The translations under genes were made by a program, and so were the position numbers. Shown one piece after another: positions 36,650-44,028 of a stretch of DNA of 64,000 bases (position 1 is its first letter; every line of letters begins with the position of its first letter). The DNA lies in NCBI RefSeq assembly GCF_000170915.1, contig NZ_ABCT01000007.1, positions 62,001 through 126,000 on the forward strand, read 5' to 3'. Below the pieces are notes generated by a model that was not told the origin of the DNA, made no database searches, and saw only the letters and a list, made by a program, of their open reading frames with translations. Source of the stretch: Limnobacter sp. MED105. Its GTDB lineage: Bacteria > Pseudomonadota > Gammaproteobacteria > Burkholderiales > Burkholderiaceae_B.

Positions 36650-37464
36650 GCTTCGAGTTCAGTCTGCGTAATTGTTTGACGGGGCGGGGCTGGCTTGCCA
36701 TGAAACTTCGCGCCTTTGAATAGAAGTTTCACTGCTTGCCAATGAATTTTTGCAATCACGGCCAATGTAAACCAGCCGTATTTCAATAAGGTTTTACCCC
36801 AAAGCAGGGTGCTTGGATGCATCAGTTCTCCGCTCACGCTGGTGCTAAGCTGTTGAACCGATCCTTCAAAGTAATTAATGCGAGCCATTGTGCGGTCTGT
36901 GCTGCTCACAAACCTGAACTCATAGCGCCCTGACACCGGGAAAAAAGGCGACACATGAAATTCTTTTCGGGCATGCAGCAGCATGCCTTTGTTCAGCGGT
37001 GCTTTGCTTTCCGGGGCCGTTAGTAAATAAAAATGTCTTTCACCAAAAGTGTTGTTCACTTCACACATCACGGCGCGGCACTGTTGCGCCTCATCGTGGA
37101 AATACCAAAAGCTGACTGGGTTGAACACATAGCCCAACACCTTGGGGAAGGTGTGCAAATGCACTTGGCCTTGCAGTGCCATACCCGTTTCCTGTTCCAC
37201 CTTGTGTACCAACTCGGGAACAAACTCGGGGAAGCCTAAGGTGTGTGGCTCAAACCCGTAATTGCGTGCCGAAACCGACACCAAGCCTTTGCCGTCAATC
37301 ACCGGGTAGGCATGTGTGGGTTTTGAATCGGATTGCGTCGAAAAAACGAGGCGTACAAAGCAGGCACCCGCAGTAAAGCCGTTGGCCTTGGGAAGTGCCC
37401 GGTGATGCTTCACCAAGCCCCAGGCCAGTTTTACTTCGTTGAGTTGAAAACGCCCCTGCGCCAT
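36646..37464 (-). CDS. DUF1365 family protein
   Basis: 272 residues from the ATG at 37464, which forms a TGATG junction with the upstream stop; longer frames back to 37566 lie inside the FAD oxidoreductase gene and are not likely. The segments FPKVLGYVFNPVSFWYFHD, VNNTFGERHFYLL and KEFHVSPFFPVSGRYEF are the DUF1365 hallmarks. This family is nearly always next to an FAD-dependent amine-oxidase-like gene and cfa, as here. Biochemical role not established. Confidence 0.92.
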   Translation of the reverse strand: MAQGRFQLNEVKLAWGLVKHHRALPKANGFTAGACFVRLVFSTQSDSKPTHAYPVIDGKGLVSVSARNYGFEPHTLGFPEFVPELVHKVEQETGMALQGQVHLHTFPKVLGYVFNPVSFWYFHDEAQQCRAVMCEVNNTFGERHFYLLTAPESKAPLNKGMLLHARKEFHVSPFFPVSGRYEFRFVSSTDRTMARINYFEGSVQQLSTSVSGELMHPSTLLWGKTLLKYGWFTLAVIAKIHWQAVKLLFKGAKFHGKPAPPRQTITQTELEA

Positions 37465-38777
37465 CAAGCCGCCTTTTGTCTGGTTTTTGCCAACTTGTCG
37501 ATCACCGCGCGTGCGGCGTTCAAGCCTGAGGTATGCCCGTCTTCGTGAAAGCCGTATTTCATCCACGCACCTGCCAAATAGACATTGTTCAAGCCCTGAA
37601 GTTCGGTCAGGGCCTGTTGAGCCTGAACCGCCGGCACGTCAAACACGGGGTGGGAATAATGAATTTCCCGGAATACCTGCTTTGCATCGGGCTGGATAAT
37701 CGGGTTCAGCGTCACGAAAATCGGTTTTTTCACTGGCAAAGGTTGAAGCAGATTGCTCCAGTAGGTTACCGACACACTGGGCTGGGGATTCAACACGTCG
37801 CTCAAGTAGTTCCAGGATGACCACGTGCTGCGGGTTTTGGGCATCAGTTTCACATCTGTGTGCAAGAAGGCCACATTGGGCTGATATTTAATGTGTTCTA
37901 GCTGGTTTTTTTGCAGGTCGTTGCCCTTGAGCATGCCCAGTGCTTCATCGCTGTGGCATGCCATTATTACATGGTCAAATTCCAGGTCGCCCAGTTTGGT
38001 TTTTACGATCGGTTTTGCACCTGTGGAATTAACTTCCAGCACAGGTGTGCTGTGGTGCACTTCGTCGACGAAAGGCAATATTTTTTGCACGTAATTGCGC
38101 GCACCGTTTTTCACAGTGAACCACTTGGGCCGGTCATTAACTTGCAGCAAACCGTGGTTGTGACAAAACTGAATGAATGTGGCCAGAGGGAACGCCAGCA
38201 TCTGCTCGCTGGGGCAAGACCAAATGGCCGCAGCCATGGGAATCAAATACCAGTCGCGGAACTCTGCACTGTATTTTTCCTCGATCAGGTAGTCGCCCAA
38301 CTGCATTTTCGCTTTGCTTTGAAAGAGTGCTGCCCGGCCAGCGTCGGCCACCATCGCAGTGGCTTCTTTGTTGAAGCGCAAAATATCCAGCAACATGCGA
38401 ATAAAACGCGGGCGCAACAAATTTCTGCGCTGCGCAAATACAGTGTTCAGGTTCGTGCCTGCCCATTCAATATTCAACTCAGGCAAACACACTGAAAAGG
38501 ACATGTCCGATTCCACGGTTTCCACAGCAAGTTCATCAAACAGGCGAATCAGGTTAGGGTAGGTTCGTTCGTTGTACACCAAAAAGCCCGTGTCCACCGC
38601 AACCTGTTTCCCCTCGACTTCAATGTCTACGGTGTTGGTGTGGCCCCCAATATAATCATTGGCTTCAAACAACGTGGTGTGTGCATGTTCGCGCAGGGCA
38701 TAAGCGGCGGTAAGGCCAGAAATTCCTCCACCCACAATGGCGACTTTGGGCAGCAATTCTTTTGAATTCTTGATCAT
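37464..38777 (-). CDS. FAD-dependent oxidoreductase (amine oxidase-like), first gene of the lipid operon
   Basis: 437 residues. Rossmann motif VAIVGGGISGLTAAYAL (G16-G21), ATG motif FEANDYIGGHTNTV and C-terminal FAD contact YLAGAWMKYGFHEDGHTSG. The family is related to phytoene desaturase/amine oxidase and is associated with modified membrane fatty acids in photo-oxidative stress regulons. It is the first gene of an eight-gene minus-strand unit (38777 to 31587) with overlaps or gaps of at most 15 nt. Confidence 0.88.
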   Translation of the reverse strand: MIKNSKELLPKVAIVGGGISGLTAAYALREHAHTTLFEANDYIGGHTNTVDIEVEGKQVAVDTGFLVYNERTYPNLIRLFDELAVETVESDMSFSVCLPELNIEWAGTNLNTVFAQRRNLLRPRFIRMLLDILRFNKEATAMVADAGRAALFQSKAKMQLGDYLIEEKYSAEFRDWYLIPMAAAIWSCPSEQMLAFPLATFIQFCHNHGLLQVNDRPKWFTVKNGARNYVQKILPFVDEVHHSTPVLEVNSTGAKPIVKTKLGDLEFDHVIMACHSDEALGMLKGNDLQKNQLEHIKYQPNVAFLHTDVKLMPKTRSTWSSWNYLSDVLNPQPSVSVTYWSNLLQPLPVKKPIFVTLNPIIQPDAKQVFREIHYSHPVFDVPAVQAQQALTELQGLNNVYLAGAWMKYGFHEDGHTSGLNAARAVIDKLAKTRQKAA

Positions 38778-38831
38778 GTGTACTCAGGGTTAAAAAAAGC
38801 AAGGGTATTCACCAGCATCCTAACCTTTTAT

Positions 38832-38843
38832 TTACTGCAGTAA
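38832..38843. promoter_or_regulatory. Perfect palindrome upstream of the lipid operon
   Basis: TTACTGCAGTAA is a perfect 12-bp dyad 55 nt upstream of the FAD oxidoreductase start, in the likely promoter region. It could be an operator for the neighbouring MerR/B12 regulator or another factor. No identical copy is seen in front of that regulator. Confidence 0.3.
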
Positions 38844-38850
38844 GTGAAAT

Positions 38851-38877
38851 TGGCTCTGGCTTTTCGAGCCAGAGCCA
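38851..38877 (-). terminator. Hairpin after folE2
   Basis: TGGCTCTGGC (38851-38860) and GCCAGAGCCA (38868-38877) form a perfect 10-bp stem with a 7-nt loop, 9 nt past the folE2 stop. On the minus strand it is followed only by ATTTCACTT, a poor T-run, but it separates folE2 from the downstream lipid operon. Confidence 0.7.
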
Positions 38878-38886
38878 GGTTACCGA

Positions 38887-39693
38887 CTAATTTTGTTTGC
38901 GTTTGTCTTCTTCAATCCATGCAACTGCTGAGTGATTGTGGATTGATTCAAAGTTTTCACTTTCAATCTTGTAAGCCAAAACCTTTTTGCTGGCTCTCAG
39001 GCGAATGGCAACATCGCGAACCAGGTCTTCAACAAATTTCGGGTTGTCGTAAGCGCGCTCGGTGACATATTTTTCGTCTGGGCGCTTGAGCAAGCCCCAC
39101 AGTTCGCAAGAAGCCGATTCTTCCGCCATCCGGATCAGTTCCTCAACAGCAATGCCATCGGCCACCAAGGCGCGAATCGTGATGTGGCTGCGTTGGTTGT
39201 GCGCGCCATACTCGGAAATTTTCTTGGAGCAGGGGCACAGGCTGGTCACAGGCACCACCACGGTCATGAACACATCGGTGTTTTTGTCGCCATTGTTGTC
39301 CGCTTCCAGGGTCACCTCATAGTCCAGCAAGCTGGCTACACCCGACACGGGTGCAACCTTGCGCACGAAGTAGGGAAACTTCATGGTGATGGTGCCGGCG
39401 TTGGAGTCCAGGCGTTGAAGCATGTCCCGCATCATTTGTTTCATGCCCACAGGCGTGAGGGCGCTTTCCTGGGTTTGAAGAATTTCAAGGAACCGCGACA
39501 TGTGCGTGCCTTTCACATCGCTGGGCAGAAACACTGACATGTCGATTGTGGCCACAGATGGCTGAGGGCCTTCCAGTGTTTCCACAATGATTGGGTGCTT
39601 GATTGCGCGCACACCCACGCGTTGAATGGCAATGTTGCGCTTGTCCGCGCGTGATTGTTCGTCAGGTAGAAAAAGTCCGTCCGGTGCATTCAT
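38887..39693 (-). CDS. folE2: GTP cyclohydrolase FolE2 (type IB)
   Basis: First enzyme of folate biosynthesis, making 7,8-dihydroneopterin triphosphate from GTP; the IB type can use metals other than zinc. 268 residues from the ATG at 39693, which has GGAG 9 nt upstream; a TTG at 39708 lies on that site and is rejected. Metal and catalytic region: [21 protein letters not shown] (C153, C155, H165). It is 21 nt behind the peroxidase-like gene and may be cotranscribed with it. Confidence 0.95.
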   Translation of the reverse strand: MNAPDGLFLPDEQSRADKRNIAIQRVGVRAIKHPIIVETLEGPQPSVATIDMSVFLPSDVKGTHMSRFLEILQTQESALTPVGMKQMMRDMLQRLDSNAGTITMKFPYFVRKVAPVSGVASLLDYEVTLEADNNGDKNTDVFMTVVVPVTSLCPCSKKISEYGAHNQRSHITIRALVADGIAVEELIRMAEESASCELWGLLKRPDEKYVTERAYDNPKFVEDLVRDVAIRLRASKKVLAYKIESENFESIHNHSAVAWIEEDKRKQN

Positions 39694-39714
39694 GAAGAAG
39701 CGCTCCAATGATAA

Positions 39715-40107
39715 TTACTGCTCTGTGATTGGATGTGCATCGAGTGCACGGCGAATTGCCTGGGTAATCTGGGGGCTGGTGGGTGAAACACCGCTTTTGA
39801 TGGTGCCAACCACTTCGCCCTTGCGATTGATCAGGTATTTGTGAAAATTCCAGTCAGGTTGTTCTCCGCTGGCTTTGGCCAAATGCTTATACAAGGGGTT
39901 GGCCACATCCCCTTTCACCATGCCAAAGTCGCTGGATGGAAAGCCCACCACACTGAAGCCTTTGGACTTGTACTGGCCAGGCTTTGCCTGCGCAGAATTC
40001 CACAGCGGCAAGCCAAACAGCGCGATCATTCCGGCCAGAACCCGTTCCCCAAGGTTTACCCGGACTGGACTAGACAGATGCTTGTCTTTACAATGCGCTT
40101 TATCCAC
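39715..40107 (-). pseudogene. Glutathione peroxidase remnant lacking the catalytic segment
   Basis: 130 residues if started at the GTG 40107; the ATG at codon 27 begins a signal-peptide-like stretch (MIALFGLPLWNSAQA). After it the chain goes straight to YKSKGFSVVGFPSSDFG and then to ANPLYKHLAKASGEQPDWNFHKYLINRKG, both clear pieces of exported glutathione peroxidases. The usual segment with the catalytic cysteine (NTASYCGFT type) and the stretch between GFPSNDFG and FPMF are missing, both without breaking the frame. It keeps the tryptophan of WNF only. It could be a decaying gene or a reduced, non-enzymatic protein. Both readings are inference. Confidence 0.65.
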
Positions 40108-40148
40108 TTGAATGTCTCTATATGTGTGGTGAAATCTCAGCCAATATG

Positions 40149-40224
40149 CTAATTTGATTAGTAATCAGGCTTTGAGTTCCATTATTATTCGTTCAGAGTG
40201 GCAAGTCAATTTGTCTAGGACAAA
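40149..40224 (+). promoter_or_regulatory. Dyad-rich region in front of the B12/MerR regulator
   Basis: The 155-nt divergent gap between the peroxidase remnant and the regulator holds CTAAT-TTG-ATTAG (40149-40161), the overlapping GATTA-G-TAATC (40156-40166) and TTTGTC-TAG-GACAAA (40210-40224). All arms are perfect. Such dyads are candidates for autoregulation by the MerR-family protein, whose start is 38 nt further on. Not experimentally matched to a known CarH/LitR site. Confidence 0.4.
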
Positions 40225-40262
40225 ACAAAGATGTTGAAGTTTCACCGTGGTCAGGTTCAGGT

Positions 40263-41204
40263 ATGAATGAGCGTGCAGATTTAAGTCAACCCTCATTTTC
40301 AATTGCAGCAGTCGAGCGGGATACCGGCTTGCCCAAGGACACCCTGCGTGTTTGGGAAAAACGCTATAACTTCCCGCAGCCTGGCCGTGATTCTTTCGGC
40401 GAGCGCATTTATTCCATTGATCAGGTTGAAAAACTGCGAGTCATCAAGCGCTTGCTCGATGGTGGGCATCGCCCAGGAAAAATCATCGGGTTGAGCATTG
40501 ATGAGTTGGTGAAACTGGCCGAGGTCAGCAGTGCGGGGTCGCGCATGAATGTGGCGCCTGACAGCCTGGACGAGCTAAACAGTTACATGGAACTGATCAA
40601 GCGGCACGATGCCGAAGAATTCCGCCAAACCATGTCGCGCCTTGCGCTGACGATGGGGCTGCATCGTTTCGTGGTAGAGGTGGTTGCACCCATGAACGCA
40701 ATGGTGGGCGATGCCTGGGCGCGTGGTTATTTTGAAATTTTTGAAGAGCACATCTACACCGAAACCATTCAGGTGGTGTTGCGCAATGCCTTGAACACCA
40801 TTCCGTCCACACGCAAAGGCCCGCGGGTGTTGCTGACCACACTGCCCAACGAATTGCATGGTTTGGGTTTGCTGATGGCTGAGTGCATTTTTTCCATGGA
40901 GGGCGCACAGTGTATTTCTTTGGGCACTCAAACCCCGATTTACGACATTGTGTTGGCCTCGCGCGCGCAGAACATCAATATTGTGGCCCTGTCATTCTCT
41001 GTTATTCAAAGTTCGCCCGCCGTGCTGGAAGCAGTGGCCGAGTTGCGTGAAAAATTGCCTCCGATGGTTGAAATTTGGTGTGGTGGCTCTTCTACAGCAT
41101 TGCGCAAAAAGCCTTCTGAAGATTTCGTGTTGTTGTCCAGCCTGGAGTCCATCAGTGAATCAATTGCAGACTGGCGACTGCGCAACAAATTCAATCAGAA
41201 TTAA
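40263..41204 (+). CDS. litR: MerR-family regulator with adenosylcobalamin-binding domain (LitR/CarH type)
   Basis: 313 residues. N-terminal MerR helix-turn-helix (SFSIAAVERDTGLPKDTLRVWEKRY, start about 11), a helical four-helix-type domain and a C-terminal B12-binding domain from about 185. The photoreceptor motif W-x9-EH is intact (W152, E162-H163), and E197-L-H199-G-L-G202 is the E/D-x-H-x-x-G ligand motif, with H199 as lower axial ligand. In CarH/LitR, adenosylcobalamin holds a DNA-bound oligomer in the dark, and light breaks it. The downstream DUF2256 and photolyase genes support a light response. Family and motifs are seen; light control here is inference. Confidence 0.9.
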   Translation: MNERADLSQPSFSIAAVERDTGLPKDTLRVWEKRYNFPQPGRDSFGERIYSIDQVEKLRVIKRLLDGGHRPGKIIGLSIDELVKLAEVSSAGSRMNVAPDSLDELNSYMELIKRHDAEEFRQTMSRLALTMGLHRFVVEVVAPMNAMVGDAWARGYFEIFEEHIYTETIQVVLRNALNTIPSTRKGPRVLLTTLPNELHGLGLLMAECIFSMEGAQCISLGTQTPIYDIVLASRAQNINIVALSFSVIQSSPAVLEAVAELREKLPPMVEIWCGGSSTALRKKPSEDFVLLSSLESISESIADWRLRNKFNQN

Positions 41205-41209
41205 TTTCC

Positions 41210-41380
41210 GTGCCGGATAAGCGGTCTTTCAAAGGCAATAAATCTTATTTGCCCAGCAAGCTTTGCACCGTGTGCGGGAAGGAAATGACCTGGCGCAAAA
41301 GCTGGGCCAAGAATTGGGATGACGTAAAATATTGCTCAGAGGCCTGCCGCAAGGCGGCGCCCAGAGCGGGCAGCAAATAA
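41210..41380 (+). CDS. DUF2256 small zinc-ribbon-like protein
   Basis: 56 residues, starting at a GTG 5 nt after the regulator stop. Four cysteines, C19-x2-C22 and C42-x3-C46, with conserved MTWRKSWAKNWDDVKYCS between them, mark DUF2256. The C-terminus is basic. DUF2256 genes frequently sit next to cryptochrome/photolyase genes, exactly as here (17 nt to the next start). Function is not known to me; a nucleic-acid or partner-binding role is guessed from the zinc ribbon. Confidence 0.85.
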   Translation: MPDKRSFKGNKSYLPSKLCTVCGKEMTWRKSWAKNWDDVKYCSEACRKAAPRAGSK

Positions 41381-41396
41381 GCAGGCAGTAAATAGC

Positions 41397-42938
41397 ATGA
41401 GCAGCAAAACCAAAGCCGTGGTTGTGTTGGGCGATCAACTCGACCTTAACAACCCCGCACTTCTGGCCAACCCCCCGAAATCAGCAGACATACTCATGGT
41501 GGAGTCACCTGTTGAATCCACTGTGGTGTGGGTTCACAAAGTGCGAGTCGCTTTGTTTCTCAGTGCCATGCGCCATTTTGCAGAAGAATTGCGCAAGGCG
41601 GGTTACACCGTGCATTACCGCAGCTTGCGCGACACGGGCCAAAACAACTTGACCACTGAAGTTGCAAACCTGTGCAAACAGCACGGGTACACCAGCATTG
41701 ATATGGCCGAGCCAGGTGAGTGGCGCCTGGAACAAGAATTTTTGAAGTTTGCGAAGTCGGAAAATCTGAAGTTGCGACTACTTGAAGACACACATTATTT
41801 GTGCAGTCGGTCGGAATTTGCAAAGTGGGCCAGTGGCTACAAACAAATGCGCATGGAGTATTTTTATCGCGAAATGCGCAAGCGCACCGGTGTGTTGATG
41901 GAGGGTGTTGAACCTGCTGGCGGCAAGTGGAATTTTGATGCAGACAATCGCAGTGCATTTCCCAAAGCCGGCCCCGGCGATATTACACCCCCTGCATTTT
42001 TTGAACCCGATGAAATAACGCAAGCGGTGTTTGCTGAGGTTGAAGAAAATTTCCCGGATCATCCCGGTACGCTTAAAAATTTTGCATGGCCAGTTACACG
42101 CACACAAGCTTTGCAGGCGCTCGATAATTTCATCGAGAACCGGTTCGCCAACTTCGGTACTTATCAGGACGCCATGTGGACCAACACACCGTTCGGCTGG
42201 CACTCGCTTGTTTCCAGTTCAATCAATCTGCATTTGTTACATCCGCTCGAGGTGATACAAAAAGCAGAAGCGGCCTATCGCGCTGGCAAAGTGGATGTGG
42301 CCAGTGCAGAAGGGTTCATTCGCCAAATTCTGGGTTGGCGTGAATTCATGCGCGGGGTGTATTGGCTGGACATGCCCAAGATGCGTGAAGACAATTATTT
42401 GCAAGCCAAACTTGATCTGCCCAAATGGTTCTGGACTGGCAATACCCACATGAATTGCCTGAAAGATTCGATTGGTCAAACGCTGGACTACGGTTATGCG
42501 CACCACATTCAACGCCTGATGGTGATCGGCAACTTTGCCCTGCTGGCGGGGCTTGTGCCACAGCAGGTCGAGGATTGGTTCTTGGCGGTGTATGTGGATG
42601 CTGTGGAATGGGTTGAACTGCCGAATGTGGCCGGCATGGCGCTGTTTGCCAATGGCGGGCGGTTCACCAGCAAGCCTTACATTGCATCGGGCGCTTACAT
42701 CAAGCGCATGAGCAACTATTGCACCGGTTGCAAGTACAACCCGGCTGAGAAAACCGGTGAACAGGCCTGCCCGTTCACCACGCTGTACTGGGGTTTTCTG
42801 GATCAGCATGAAAAAATGCTGTCAGCCAACCCGCGCACTGGTTTGATGGCCAAAAACATTGCACGGCTGGACGATGCGCAACGCACTGCACTTCGGCAAA
42901 AAGTGGCCGACACCTTCAAGAATATTGAACAACTGTAA
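41397..42938 (+). CDS. phrB: Fe-S bacterial cryptochrome/photolyase (PhrB-like)
   Basis: 513 residues. Member of the iron-sulfur bacterial cryptochrome and photolyase group, some of which repair (6-4) photoproducts. The N-terminal antenna domain begins VVVLGDQLDLNNP; the FAD domain has the long C-terminal helical part with QTLDYGYAHHIQRLMVIGNF. Four cysteines, C354, C442, C445 and C458, have the spacing of the [4Fe-4S] ligands of Agrobacterium PhrB (350, 438, 441, 454). An intact enzyme is therefore likely. Cotranscribed with the regulator and DUF2256. Confidence 0.95.
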   Translation: MSSKTKAVVVLGDQLDLNNPALLANPPKSADILMVESPVESTVVWVHKVRVALFLSAMRHFAEELRKAGYTVHYRSLRDTGQNNLTTEVANLCKQHGYTSIDMAEPGEWRLEQEFLKFAKSENLKLRLLEDTHYLCSRSEFAKWASGYKQMRMEYFYREMRKRTGVLMEGVEPAGGKWNFDADNRSAFPKAGPGDITPPAFFEPDEITQAVFAEVEENFPDHPGTLKNFAWPVTRTQALQALDNFIENRFANFGTYQDAMWTNTPFGWHSLVSSSINLHLLHPLEVIQKAEAAYRAGKVDVASAEGFIRQILGWREFMRGVYWLDMPKMREDNYLQAKLDLPKWFWTGNTHMNCLKDSIGQTLDYGYAHHIQRLMVIGNFALLAGLVPQQVEDWFLAVYVDAVEWVELPNVAGMALFANGGRFTSKPYIASGAYIKRMSNYCTGCKYNPAEKTGEQACPFTTLYWGFLDQHEKMLSANPRTGLMAKNIARLDDAQRTALRQKVADTFKNIEQL

Positions 42939-42991
42939 GCCCATGCTTTGTTAAGGTAAGGCTTCGTTGTTGAAGTTCAGGGAGTAGAAGC

Positions 42992-43987
42992 ATGGGTTTG
43001 CTGGTAGATGGTCAGTGGCAAGACAAGTGGTATGACACCAGTTCAAGCGGTGGCAAATTCCAGCGCGAAAGCGCCAAATTGCGCAACTGGGTTACCGCCG
43101 ATGGCAGTGCAGGACCAAGCGGTGCAGGCGGCTTTAAGGCAGAAAGTGGGCGCTACCACCTGTACGTATCGCTGGCCTGTCCATGGGCACACCGCACCCT
43201 GATTTTTCGCAAGTTGAAGAACCTTGAAAATCACATTGATGTGTCAGTGGTCAGCCCCGACATGCTCAGCAATGGCTGGACATTCAATGTGGATGCCGGC
43301 AGTACTGGCGACTTGTTGTTCGGCAGCGAATTCATGCATCAAATTTACACACGCAACAAAAGCGACTATTCAGGGCGGGTCACTGTGCCTGTGCTGTGGT
43401 GCAAGAAAACCAATCAGATTGTCAGCAATGAGTCGTCTGAAATCATTCGAATGTTCAATTCCGCATTCAATGAAATCACCGGCAACCACGAAGATTTCTA
43501 TCCCGAGAATTTGCGCAGCATGATCGACAGGGTCAATGGCCTGGTGTACGACAACATCAACAATGGTGTGTACCGCGCCGGTTTTGCCACTGCGCAGGGT
43601 GCCTATGAAGAGGCCTACAACGCCGTGTTTATGGCGCTTGATTCAATCGAGAAAATTCTGGAAAACAACCGCTACCTGGTGGGCCCACAAATTACTGAAG
43701 CCGACTGGCGCCTGTTCACCACCCTGATTCGGTTTGATGCGGTGTACCACGGTCATTTCAAGTGCAATCGCCAAAGGCTTGAAGATTTCCCGAATATTTC
43801 GAATTACGTGCGCGAGTTGTATCAGTGGTCGGGTGTTGCTGAAACCGTCGATTTTTACCACATCAAACGCCACTACTACTACAGCCACGACATGATCAAT
43901 CCCACCCGTGTTGTGCCCGCAGGCCCTGCCATCGACTTTGCGCGCGAGCACAACCGCACGCGTTTGCCTGCAAACCACGCTGCATAA
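42992..43987 (+). CDS. Glutathionyl-hydroquinone reductase (xi-class glutathione transferase)
   Basis: 331 residues. Reduces glutathionyl-hydroquinones using glutathione. The active cysteine lies in SLACPWAHRTL (C63), preceded by GKFQRESAKLRNWVTADG; the C-terminal half has WRLFTTLIRFDAVYHGHFKCN and HIKRHYYYSH, as in YqjG/PcpF/ECM4. It is 53 nt after phrB and could belong to the same unit. Relation to redox stress is reasonable but not specific. Confidence 0.93.
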   Translation: MGLLVDGQWQDKWYDTSSSGGKFQRESAKLRNWVTADGSAGPSGAGGFKAESGRYHLYVSLACPWAHRTLIFRKLKNLENHIDVSVVSPDMLSNGWTFNVDAGSTGDLLFGSEFMHQIYTRNKSDYSGRVTVPVLWCKKTNQIVSNESSEIIRMFNSAFNEITGNHEDFYPENLRSMIDRVNGLVYDNINNGVYRAGFATAQGAYEEAYNAVFMALDSIEKILENNRYLVGPQITEADWRLFTTLIRFDAVYHGHFKCNRQRLEDFPNISNYVRELYQWSGVAETVDFYHIKRHYYYSHDMINPTRVVPAGPAIDFAREHNRTRLPANHAA

Positions 43988-44002
43988 TTCGATGGTAATC
44001 TT

Positions 44003-44028
44003 GGGCAACATTCATTTTCATGTTGCCC
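44003..44028 (+). promoter_or_regulatory. Hairpin covering the cca translation start
   Basis: GGGCAACAT (44003-44011) pairs perfectly with ATGTTGCCC (44020-44028), 8-nt loop TCATTTTC. The right arm begins with the first possible start codon (44020), and a second ATG (44029) follows the stem directly. It may control translation of cca or only end the upstream transcript; there is no T-run. Confidence 0.5.

Noticed and set aside
36646-37566. Longer DUF1365 start at 37566
   Set aside because: Those codons lie inside the upstream oxidoreductase gene and encode an arginine-rich stretch not found in the family; TGATG at 37464 is a normal operon junction.
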